From Hibiscus mutabilis (lineage: Eukaryota > Streptophyta > Magnoliopsida > Malvales > Malvaceae), in contig CM033715.1 in NCBI GenBank assembly GCA_019671005.1, positions 4,526,001-4,590,000 of the forward strand: 64,000 nucleotides of DNA. The letters run 5' to 3'. The translations under genes and the position numbers were made by a program. Positions 55,818-64,000 of this stretch are shown here, one piece after another (positions within the stretch are counted from its first letter, which is position 1; every line of letters starts with the position of its first letter). The notes beneath the pieces were generated by a model. The model did not search any database. It worked only from the letters and a program-made list of their open reading frames with translations, and had not been told where the DNA came from.

Positions 55818-57301
55818 TGATAAGTGTTCAAAAGTACTATTTTTATTACCCTTTTTACTCATATTATTGTTAGACTTAAGCTCATATTAGTTGCATAATT
55901 AGTTATTCATGCATTAATTCATGTTTCTTTCCATTGTTGAGCTTCATTACATAACTTGGTATTTTTGTGGAAAAAGATGCTGCTTTGGTGTGTTTTTGTG
56001 TGTGTATGTGCAGGATCACTTGCCAAAGCAATGCCGAGTTAGTTGCCAGGGCAATGCATGAAGGAGACGCCGAGCCAGTTGCCATGGCAATTGTCGACAA
56101 AGAGAAGATGCAATAGGGATGTCGAAATTAATGACTAGACAAGCCCAAGATGACGTGGAGCAAAGCCCAAACCCAAAGGAATTTGATTGCCATGCAGAGA
56201 TTAAAGAAGAATTAAATTCCAAGAAGATAGGAGAAGTTCTAGTAGGAATACAATTATAATAAAGAATTATATTCTTTAAAGATAATTTAATTCCAACTTA
56301 AACTCCTCCTCAAAGAAGGACTTTGGCCTAGCCCTATAAATAGCAAGGAGATTTCGACAATCCACATAGAGAAAAATAGAGAAATTTCGACAAGAGAGCA
56401 TTAGGGGAAATTTCGACTTCTTCTTCTTCTTCTTCTTTGCTTCCATTAGATTCATGGTTTGGGGATTATTCTTTGTATATCTTTTGAACTCAACCATGAA
56501 CTAACTTGATCGGTTGGGGTTATTGTGTTTTGTTGTTGTGAGAAACAATTGGATTTTGTTTAGGTAATAAGAGTTTGCACTTTTCTATTCAAGTTTTACT
56601 CATTCTTGGCTTTTATTCTTGTTTGCGAGTGAATTGGGAGAGGATCTCGTAACTTCATCTATTTATCTAATATCGGGAGAGTTAGATTCAAGAAACGAAT
56701 GAGTATGGTCTTTATTCAATCTATTGATGGTGAAGATTAATCCGGCTTAGGAATAAGTTAAGGATTTCAACGGCTAAGAGGAGCGCAAGATTGGTTGTTG
56801 TTCACCCTTGATTCACGCAGGGATGTATTATCAAGGCATGCACAAGTAGCTAGAGTTTCGACTTAGGGATAAGAAGAAATCATTGAAGAACGCTCTGCCG
56901 AACCTTGAAGTTGCTGCCCAGACGCCCAAGTAGTTGCCCAACTAGTTTCCCAGGCAACCATCGATTAGTTGCCAAGGCAACCCCGTTGTGCAAGTTGCCA
57001 CGGCAACTGAGTTGCCCGTGCACTCTTTTACCAAAACGATCCAATCGGCTATCACACCTCAACTCACGATAACCTGGCCTATCTCTCTCTTTTTCTTTCA
57101 TCTATTCTTTTAGTTTATTGCTTTTACTTTTCTCGTTAATTAAAACCTCTATTATCAATTGTGTTTTTATTTTCACAGTGCAGTAACTTAAGCAAAGTGG
57201 CCCAAACCAATCCCTGTGGAGACGATACTCGATACTCATATCACTTTATTACTTGCGACGTGTATACTTGCATATTTGCGTAGCACTTATCACACGCAAC
57301 A
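55818..57301 (+). repeat. Element C right LTR, 1,484 bp
   Basis: Same length as the left LTR. Exact TTGCCNNGGCAA copies at 56043, 56079, 56969 and 56995; TATAAATA at 56335-56342. Confidence 0.93.
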
Positions 57302-57437
57302 CTTACTCTTCTTTTTTTCCTCAGCAAGGGCCCGTCTATATTTCTCGACCTCGTGCCTTCCTCGTTCCTTTTCTTTCCCTACAACATGCTCGATTTCTTG
57401 CTTCCATTGTTCGGGAGTCTTTCTCAGATCAGCATTC
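57302..57437 (-). pseudogene. Tat ORF1 fragment
   Basis: Minus-strand text RNADLRKTPEQWKQEIEHVV and EVEKYRRALAEEKKK continues ORF1 across element C. It ends abruptly at about 57437 against copia RT. The rest of ORF1 and the 5' LTR of the Tat element are missing. Confidence 0.7.
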
Positions 57438-58668
57438 CTAACAGTCAACCCCTTCTTGTTGATTATAACCCTTGACTACAAGCCGAGCCTTGTACCGTTC
57501 AACCTCTGCGGAAGCCTTATATTTAATTCTATAAACCCATTTGCAGTCAATGGGCACCTTGTCAAAAGGTAAAGGAACAACAGACCAGGTACTATTAGAT
57601 TGCAAAGCTTGAAGTTCTTCTTCCATAGGCTTAACCCAAAGGGAGGGGATTTTTAAGAGCCTCAAAATAAGATGTAGGCTCAGAATCAGTAGAAATGGAA
57701 AAAAAGAAAAGACTGTGTATGGAGAGGCAAATGGTCATAAGAAATGATGGAGTTACTGAAAGGAGAAGGATGATAAACACAACTAAAATTCTGGAGCCAA
57801 CCTGGAGGTTTAGAAACTCTGGAAGACCGTCTAGGGACAACTGGAACAACAAGAGGAATAGGAATACTTGTTGAAGCATTATTATCAGAAAGAGAATCAG
57901 TATGAGCACAAACATTATGATCAGTATGAGAAGCATCATGATCAGAAGCAGTAGACAACTCAGCAGACAAGTCAGGTGAAGAAAAAAAATCAAGATGAAG
58001 AAACTCAGAATCTGAAACAGTATGTTGAGAAGGAAAAATCAGAAGAAAAATTTAGAGAAAGCTTAAAGGGAAAAACATCTTCATGGAAAGCAACATCTCT
58101 ACTAACAAAGAAGGTTTTAAAACTGAGATTAAACAAAACATGACCTTTCTTGGTAGCAGAATAACCAACAAAAACAGAGGCAATGGCACGAGTAGAAAAT
58201 TTATCAAAAGAAGCAAGATTAGTTGCATAACACAAGCAACCAAACACCCTAAAATGAGAAACATTAGGAGGTTTGTGATATAACAATTCAAATGGGGATT
58301 TCCAAGCAAGGGTAATAGAAGGAAGGCTATTGATAATATAGCAAGCAGTAAGGACACAATCCCCCCAAAACTTACTAGGGACACCAGAATGAAAACGAAG
58401 GGCTCTGGCAATTTCTAAGAGATGTCGATGCTTTCGTTCCGCAACCCCATTTTATTGTGGGATATACACATAAGAACTTTGATGGATAACCCTAAGCGAG
58501 TCAAAAAAGGAAGAACAGGCTGAATTGAAAAATTCAGTGCCATCGTCACTGCGAACAGTTTTAATAACAGCATTAAACTGAGTATGAACCATAGCAAAAA
58601 AACTTTTAAGAGAAAGGAGAGCATCTGATTTAAGCCTCAACAAGTATACCCATGTCATCCTAAATTTA
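57438..58668 (-). pseudogene. Ty1/copia integrase-RT remnant
   Basis: On the minus strand: integrase core from MTWVYLLRLKSD (58658) with the preceding VDD Asp worn to VND, second Asp in VRSDDGTEFFN (about 58560), and Glu in NGVAERKHRHL after a TAA (58450). The copia-type link HFRVFGCLCYATN and FVGYSATKKGH follow (58255-58140). After frame changes comes the Pro/Ser-rich linker with RRSSRVSKPPGWLQNF (57840), then the RT start (MEEELQALQSNSTWSVV; KWVYRIKYKASAEVERYKARL; KGYNQQEGVD). It stops at 57441, just before the YEETF block. No LTRs or gag were seen. Confidence 0.85.
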
Positions 58669-59076
58669 TCATTAACAGTTTTCGATGGTTTTCATTATAT
58701 TATTTTCATTTAGACGTGTTTAGTTGGTTTGTTTGTCCTCTTGTATGATACCTCTTTTGAGGTTTTATTATTAATAAATTAATTTTTGCTTTGCAAAATA
58801 AAAATTGAAAACAAATTCCTTGATTGAAATGTGTCATGGCACGTGTCGCAATTTGATTGGAAGATTAAATAGTTTGAATTAAATTAAATTTAAGATCAAG
58901 TTCATAGAATTTTTTTCAACAAAAAGTCATATTATTATTAATAAAAAGCTACTAGAAAAAGTAGCAGAACAGAGCATCGAAGCTTAGTTCCGAAAACCAT
59001 AACAACAGAATACGTGAACCATGCATACTCAAGGACCAACACACCTGTTAATGTCGAGGTGCGTGGCTTAATGCGA
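58669..59076. other. Intergenic, 3' flank of the secreted-protein gene
   Basis: AT-rich. On the minus strand the gene's 3' region includes TTTTTATTAATAATAATA near 58930-58950, a likely polyadenylation zone. The plus-strand text 58740-58790 (TTGTATGATACCTC... AATAAATTAA) could be a LINE tail; this is a guess. Confidence 0.4.
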
Positions 59077-59592
59077 TTAAAGATCATGTTTTTTCTTTGC
59101 ACTATCAGCATTTCCTTCATTTGTTGGACTATCTTGAAAGGCTTTAGTGAGCTGTGAATCGAGCTTGGCTTGCAAAGCCATTCCCGGCTCTTTAAGAAGG
59201 TTTTTCTCCATAAAACTGCGATCTACTAATCCCTTGCTTCCCCATTTCTCAAGAAGATATGCGAGAGATGCGTAGAAAACACTTTTCTCATCCTCGACCG
59301 AGAGTCGATCCTCGGTCGAGCCTCTATCCTTGGCTATAGCGATTTTATGGGCTGTTTCATTTTTAGCCACTTCATAGGCTTCATCGAAATCAGCTTCTTG
59401 AACCTTACTCTTCATAGCATTGATATCTAGTATCCCTTGCATTGCCAGATCCTGAACCACGTCTTTAAGATTGCTAATGTACCATTTTTTTTCTCTTACA
59501 GGGGGAAATTCCGCGCTCTCACCTTGAGCATCCATGGATTGGATTAAAAGGACCCAGACCAATGAGAATACAACCAAAGCAATCTTCACCAT
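59077..59592 (-). CDS. Small secreted protein, 171 aa, unknown function
   Basis: Single uninterrupted frame from ATG 59592 to TAA 59077-59079. Residues 1-23 (MVKIALVVFSLVWVLLIQSM) form a clear signal peptide with likely cleavage near AQG (22-24). The mature part of about 148 residues has no cysteine, is charged and mostly helix-prone, and has one N-glycosylation site (NET, about residue 79). The C-terminus KKKHDL resembles, but does not match, the ER signal HDEL/KDEL, so retention is uncertain. No domain is recognised. There is no transposon sequence within it, so it is the best candidate host gene of the window. A clear TATA box was not found upstream. An intronless or retroposed origin is possible. 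Confidence 0.75.
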   Translation of the reverse strand: MVKIALVVFSLVWVLLIQSMDAQGESAEFPPVREKKWYISNLKDVVQDLAMQGILDINAMKSKVQEADFDEAYEVAKNETAHKIAIAKDRGSTEDRLSVEDEKSVFYASLAYLLEKWGSKGLVDRSFMEKNLLKEPGMALQAKLDSQLTKAFQDSPTNEGNADSAKKKHDL

Positions 59593-60099
59593 CTTGTTTC
59601 AAAGGATAGGCTAAAAGTAAAGCAAGTTTTTCAGCTAATGATGCATAAAGATGTAAATGAGATCAAATTTAAGTAGTTTATGATGAGGTATTTTCGGCAA
59701 ATTCAAGGGACCGTGTTTGACTGAACCGATATCCATACACGTATAAGACATAATTAACTATTTTCAAAATTCTCAACACCGAGATTTTTAAGTAACTAAC
59801 AATTTTCATTCACATCTATTTATTCGTATTATTCCACGATGACATGGTTGATCCATAACGTGTTTTAAAATATATTTTAAATAGTATACCTATTTTAAAC
59901 ATTCACTCTATACAAATTTTTTGAATTTTATTTGGGTAATAAAATATTTCCACTTGAATTCTTGAAATAAGAAATAGGAAATGGAACCTTAATAATTTTA
60001 GTAATTTTCACAAAAATATTTTATTATTTTTCTGACCAATTCAAGATAATTTAAACTCTTAAAATAAAAAATATTTAATAATTAAATTAGTTCGTTTAG
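59593..60099. other. Intergenic, 5' flank of the secreted-protein gene
   Basis: AT-rich, no frame or repeat recognised. The promoter of the minus-strand gene must lie here, but no strong core element stands out. Confidence 0.4.
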
Positions 60100-60265
60100 A
60101 AATTTTTTGGTTTAATCATACCCATTGGATGACTAATTCGGATCTGGTACTACAGAGGTCTGTTATAGGGCGATCCTCCCAACCCAATTTGTTTCATTCA
60201 CAATGTTAGAATTCGAACTTCTAACCTTACTTAAGGGATCTAATGTCTCATCCCACTAAACCAAA
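60100..60265 (-). mobile_element. tRNA-derived SINE-like element
   Basis: The minus strand reads TGGTTTAGTGGGATGAG, matching a pol III A box, and about 45 bp later AGTTCGAATTC, one base off a B box. A GC-richer body (TGGGTTGGGAGGATCGCCC) follows, and the sequence ends in A/T-rich DNA. Order and spacing fit a tRNA-related SINE. Target duplications were not identified. Confidence 0.5.
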
Positions 60266-60817
60266 TAATTGGTAGTTAATACGTGTATAATTTTTTAATA
60301 TACATTTTAAAGATCTCCCAAAACAATATGATTAAAAAATTAAAACTTAATTCCCTAAAAATAAAACATAATAATTGGCATATTAGATTTTCCTAATCAA
60401 TATTTGAATAAATATAATGGTAAATTACACAAAATGTCACTTAACTTTAACATGTATATTAAAAATACTATTGAACTATAAAACGATACTAATATAACAC
60501 TAAATTTAGAGTTTAACTTCAATAAAAGCACTTCACCGTTAATTGTATAACGGAGCGCTGACATAGACTATCATTTTCGTTAAAGAGGAGACGTGGATAA
60601 TAAATAAATAAAGCTTGTTTTTCTTAAACCTAAAAAAAAGCTAGAGATTCTTAAATCTAAAAAGGCACATAACAGCAAAGAATCGTGGGTGTAGTCTTTA
60701 GCTTTACTTTGAACCTGCAAATATCACGTTCGATTACATTAGAGTCATATAAATATCAATAATGATGCATGAAAAGGTGGTTGATTTTCACTAAAAATGT
60801 GAAATTGGAATTGTATT
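60266..60817. other. AT-rich spacer
   Basis: No coding frame. 60420-60600 has the look of a small non-autonomous repeat (ACACAAAATGTCACTTAAC and later ACGGAGCGCTGACATAG), but no terminal repeat could be paired. Confidence 0.35.
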
Positions 60818-61106
60818 TTACTTATTTCCTCTCATCTTAAACCAAGCCTCAGCAGTGTTTATGAGTACCGCAAGAACAACCCAATCTAATAGCAACACCG
60901 GATTCATGGCTATTACTCTCTAAACTCAAACGGCAAATCCTACAATCTTTCTCGACTTTAGCCAAATGCACTTTGATTTCACTATTTCCACTTTGAATCT
61001 GCACCCCCCCACCGAACAATCCGAGACTGACGACACCCTCCCGGAACCCAAAACGTCACCAATCTCGCCATATGAACCGCAAGTGAAGCTGTAATCATCG
61101 TAAGAA
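60818..61106 (-). pseudogene. RINGv (MARCH-like) zinc-finger gene fragment
   Basis: On the minus strand, two frames together give text typical of plant RINGv E3 ligases. First YSFTCGSYGEIGDVLGSG and RVSSVSDCSVGG (about 61093-61005). Then, after a frameshift at the run of seven Cs (61004-61010), VHLAKVEKDCRICRLSLES and HESGVAIRLGCSCGTHKHC (60970-60856). A second shift of about two bases follows, then AEAWFKMRGNK. RINGv has a C4HC3 zinc set: DCRIC gives the first pair, GCSC the next, HKHC a His/Cys pair. The last CEIC pair is missing, as is a stretch before HKHC. GGAAATAAGTAAAA at the end could hold a splice donor, since plant RINGv genes often have an intron after GNK. A decayed host exon rather than a transposon gene. 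Confidence 0.6.
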
Positions 61107-61114
61107 CCTTATGT

Positions 61115-61315
61115 CAGTGGCGGATCCATAAATATATTAGAGGGTGGGCACACTTAAAATCTTAAAATTTCAGGGTGGACACAGGTCATGAATATTATAA
61201 AAATTTAAGGACTAATTCATAAAAATTAAAAAAAAAATTAAAGAAAAATATATAAATTCTGAAAAGTTCAAGGTGGGCACAGACCCACCCTAAAGTATAT
61301 GTAGATCCGTCGTTG
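61115..61315. mobile_element. hAT-like MITE, 201 bp
   Basis: Left end CAGTGGCGGATCC (61115-61127) pairs with the right end GATCCGTCGTTG (61304-61315), two changes from a perfect inverted repeat. Flanks CCTTATGT and CCTCTTGT agree at six of eight bases, as an old 8-bp hAT duplication would. It contains no gene. It sits immediately upstream of the RINGv fragment. Confidence 0.55.
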
Positions 61316-61320
61316 CCTCT

Positions 61321-61807
61321 TGTAGTGGAATAGAACTGAGAATAGGTTAAACTTTAGGCACCTAAAATGACCAAAATTGAAACTTTAGGCACCTATTTAG
61401 AGCTAAAAATAGTTTAGGCACCAAAAGTGATCCACAAGCATAGTTTGGGCACCTATTTGGGTATTAAGCCTTTTATTAATTAACCTTTAATCTGCCAAAT
61501 CAGCTTTCCGTTAAATGTTAACGGTGAAAAACGTTTCAGTGAGGATAAGTTTACACCCGAAAACGTAAATGAGCATAAAGTTCAATTTTTAAAATCAATG
61601 AGCAAAAGTGTACACAACCCAAACGTAAGTGAGCATTACGGTAGTTTATCCAATCTTAAAATTTCAGGGCGGGCACAAATGATGAATATTATAAAAATTT
61701 AAAGACTAATTCATAAAAATTTAAAAAAAATTAAAAACAAATATATAAATTTTAAAAAGTTTAGGATGAGTCTGTAGATCTGTAGTGGAATAGAACTGAG
61801 AATAGGT
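61321..61807 (+). repeat. Duplicated MITE-plus-flank unit
   Basis: The 27 bp TGTAGTGGAATAGAACTGAG plus AATAGGT occurs at 61321-61347 and 61781-61807. Each is preceded by a similar MITE body (61155-61300 and about 61650-61780). Between them lies unrelated text with GGCACCTA repeats (61355-61640). This suggests a tandem duplication later split by another small insertion. Confidence 0.65.
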
Positions 61808-63170
61808 CTATGGAGCCTTACTTAAAAGAGTAATCCACTGCAAGAACCTTTCCGCCCAGGGAGATTTAGGGAAATTTTATTTGCGGTGTCAGAAATTTAG
61901 ATGTTAAGAAACGGACAGAATCAAATAATGTGCGTTAATTTCCATTAAAAACCTCAATTACATTTTAAACTGGTGTTAATCTTCTTTTAAAATTATGTCA
62001 ATTCTTTATATAAATATATTTTAATATAAAATATACATTAAAAATTCTTAAAATTTTAAGAGTTTAAATTAAAAATTTTCAAATTTTAAGAGGTGTGACC
62101 CCCACATTCTCCATTGTGTTCCGCCACTGTTGCCTTGCATCACAAGACACAAAGGTTGTTTCTTCCAGATTATTTGTTAGCATTCAGCTAAGGGTTCGTT
62201 AGTAGGGGTGTTTAAAATTACTCGGCATGTTGACTCGCCGACCTAAACCTTAAAAAATTAGGTATTGTCGAAAAAGATTACCCGACTCATGATTTTTTTT
62301 GGGATAGTTGGACCGGATTTGGGCCGAAATTTTTTATAATCGGGTACCCAACTTGACCTAATAATTTTGATATATTTTTAATTTTAAATTATATTTTTAT
62401 TTTAATATTTTTACTCTAAAACTAAATTGAAATCATTAAATTATCAATACCTGATTACAAAATATTTTATACAATTTGAACATAAACATGAGATACGATG
62501 CAAAGACTCGTAAAATAAGCATATCTAATCTGCAATTCGATTTCTCTCTGAATTTGGCCACTGATTTATCTTATGCTACAATCACATTCTTCTCCCTGAG
62601 ATTATAATTCAACCGCCTGATAGAGCTTTGGTGGATTGATCATGCAAAGAAGAGATTCAACAGTGGTGCTTTGATATCCTTTTTGAAGCTCTGATTTTTA
62701 TCACCGTAAGCTTTTTTTTTATTTTAATGTACATTTATAGTTGCAAATATATTAGAAAAAAGCTATGATTCTTTTTTTTTAAAGATAAAAACATGTCTTT
62801 TATTAAGGTCTATTAAGATGGATTGACACTGACACGGCCATAAGTTTCATTAAAAAATTTTATAAGTCTAAGTGAAAGAAAAAGAGTGCATCATGTGTTA
62901 AAGTCGACCCCTTCTCCATGCTTCTAGAAATTCTTGCACCTCTTGTCCTATATAAATATTATAATAATAATAATAGAAATATCTAGTAAGGGCACCGACT
63001 TAGTTTGCCTATAAATAGGCCCTTCATTTGTGCAAATTGAGTGTGAAAAGAGTGAAACAAGTGCACGTGTGGAGTAAAAAAAAAAAAAGAAGGTTGAGAG
63101 TTAGTTGAGTGGTGAGTGTGCAAGAGAGATAGTGAGTGACGTGGGGTACAAGTTGTAGCGATAATATCTC
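61808..63170. other. Intergenic, AT-rich, small repeat scraps
   Basis: No gene recognised. A further MITE-like end (TTCCGCCACTG) lies at about 62130-62142. 62215-62360 has the ACCCGACCC-type text common in small plant repeats. Poly-A/T runs at 62705-62790. Confidence 0.4.
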
Positions 63171-64000
63171 GTCGGAATAGATATTTATGGATTTGACGCT
63201 ACAGGTTATCCCTAAAAAAATTCTTTGTAATCTTGGTTTAAAGAGATTTTTTTTTAAATTCTTTTTCTTTAGAAAATTAATTGAAAACTGGGAGTCACCA
63301 CCGGCCACTTGGATAAGGTAGGTCGGACACCACAAAACCAGAGATTCATTTTGAAAGGGTTCAGGAGTTGGTTACGTGTGGGGAAGGATTAGCACCCCTA
63401 TCACGCCCGAAAATCAGTACCAAAATATTTGTTGCTTTTAGTCGAAGGAAATTGTCGGAAATTAAAAAGAATTTAATTCGATGACCTGAATTGAAAATTA
63501 GCCTTAATTGAATGGGCTTTATCAAAATTGGTGGGTTCAAATTAATCGGACATTTAATTAATAAGGTTAACGATACATCGGACCATAGATTAAACCGACA
63601 TCGGATAAGCCCGACTGCCGTGTTAATTTATGGTTCGAATCCGCACGTCACCTTTATGCATGATGCAAACATTTAAGACGTGATATCATGATATTGCCAA
63701 TTTGGATCATTATTTACCTTGGGATGGTAGGGATTAATCCAAATATTTGGTCAACGTCCCTTAAGGCAAGGCCGTTATGACACAAATATCGGAATTAGTA
63801 ACTACCTCATTTTTATGATTTAGAGTGATTACTTCCAAATAAATGATTCACATGGATGACAATTAAAAATGAATGCCAAGCAAAAGGCTTAAAGATAAAC
63901 ACTACAAAGCCCATAAAAGTCCTAACCCTAAAGGCCCAAATTATGAGAGATCCAATTGGTGACCTAATTATTAACTAAGTGACTCTAATATTACCGTAAT
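63171..64000. mobile_element. Ogre/Tat-like LTR sequence, running off the window
   Basis: Text such as GGGAGTCACCACCGGCCACT, GGATAAGGTAGGTCGGACACC and AAGGATTAGCACCCCTATCACG resembles words I associate with Ogre-type LTRs in plants. No LTR end or primer site is visible inside the window, and the strand is unknown. The 103-codon minus-strand frame at 63024-63335 is not recognised. Confidence 0.35.

Larger units (their letters stand above)
51562..57301 (+). mobile_element. Element C: non-autonomous Athila-type retrotransposon, TSD CTTAC
   Basis: 5,740 bp with a perfect duplication CTTAC (51557-51561 and 57302-57306) inside Tat ORF1. LTRs are both 1,484 bp and differ at fewer than about 20 positions by eye (near 99%), so it is younger than element A. 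It has primer site, polypurine tract, a gag-like gene and RT scraps but no protease, RNase H or integrase. Same family as element B. Confidence 0.95.

Noticed and set aside
57631..57993. Leu-rich frame resembling a membrane protein.
   Set aside because: Out-of-frame reading of the copia integrase-RT linker; the true frame shows RRSSRVSKPPGW.

Overview
This window is transposon-dense plant nuclear DNA. Almost everything in it comes from LTR retrotransposons of eudicot type: Ty3/gypsy lineages Tekay/Del, Tat/Ogre and Athila, plus one Ty1/copia remnant. It is AT-rich and carries plant-type LTRs up to 3.7 kb, tRNA-Met and tRNA-Asp primer sites and a tRNA-derived SINE. Malvaceae is my guess from the look of the elements; nothing in the sequence proves it. 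No bacterial or organellar genes were seen. I found one intact-looking host gene (59077-59592, minus; a small secreted protein) and one decayed host exon (60818-61106, minus; RINGv zinc finger).

Layout. 1-7967: two decayed Tekay/Del copies on the plus strand; the LTR of the second (3952-6856) cuts the reverse transcriptase of the first. 8073-9823: a cut Tekay LTR abutting a cut Tat integrase end. 9824-16989: a minus-strand Tekay LTR with tandem repeats, split by a 3,668-bp plus-strand solo LTR (10386-14053, target duplication TTTAC). 16990-57437: one large minus-strand Tat/Ogre element. Reading right to left it has ORF1, gag, protease, RT-RNase H, a second RNase H, integrase, a 3' UTR with a 34-bp tandem repeat, and a 3' LTR. 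Three later insertions split it, each with a perfect 5-bp target duplication: non-autonomous Athila relative C (51562-57301, CTTAC), Athila element A (36684-48424, TCCAT), and a rearranged Tekay LTR block (21497-33068, CTGAT). That LTR block is itself split by a second non-autonomous Athila relative, B (24913-30849). 57438-58668: copia integrase/RT remnant. 58669-64000: gene-bearing flank with the secreted-protein gene, a SINE, the RINGv fragment, a hAT-like MITE and an Ogre-like LTR start at the right edge.

Functional state. No retrotransposon here can make a complete polyprotein. Stops are mostly C-to-T or G-to-A type changes, as expected from decay of methylated DNA, and several integrase zinc or catalytic residues are lost. 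Elements B and C keep LTRs, primer site, polypurine tract and a gag-like reading frame but only scraps of pol, so they must have moved with proteins supplied by an Athila relative such as A.

The most unusual feature is the abundance of short self-complementary modules, a different kind in each family. All Athila-type elements carry many copies of TTGCCNNGGCAA, in LTRs, UTRs and coding linkers. Their 3' UTRs also carry three or four copies of a 26-nt hairpin. Tekay LTRs carry runs of 12-15-nt mini-hairpins whose stems differ but stay complementary, and one carries paired copies of TGTATCGATACA about 21 bp apart. All counts were made by eye.
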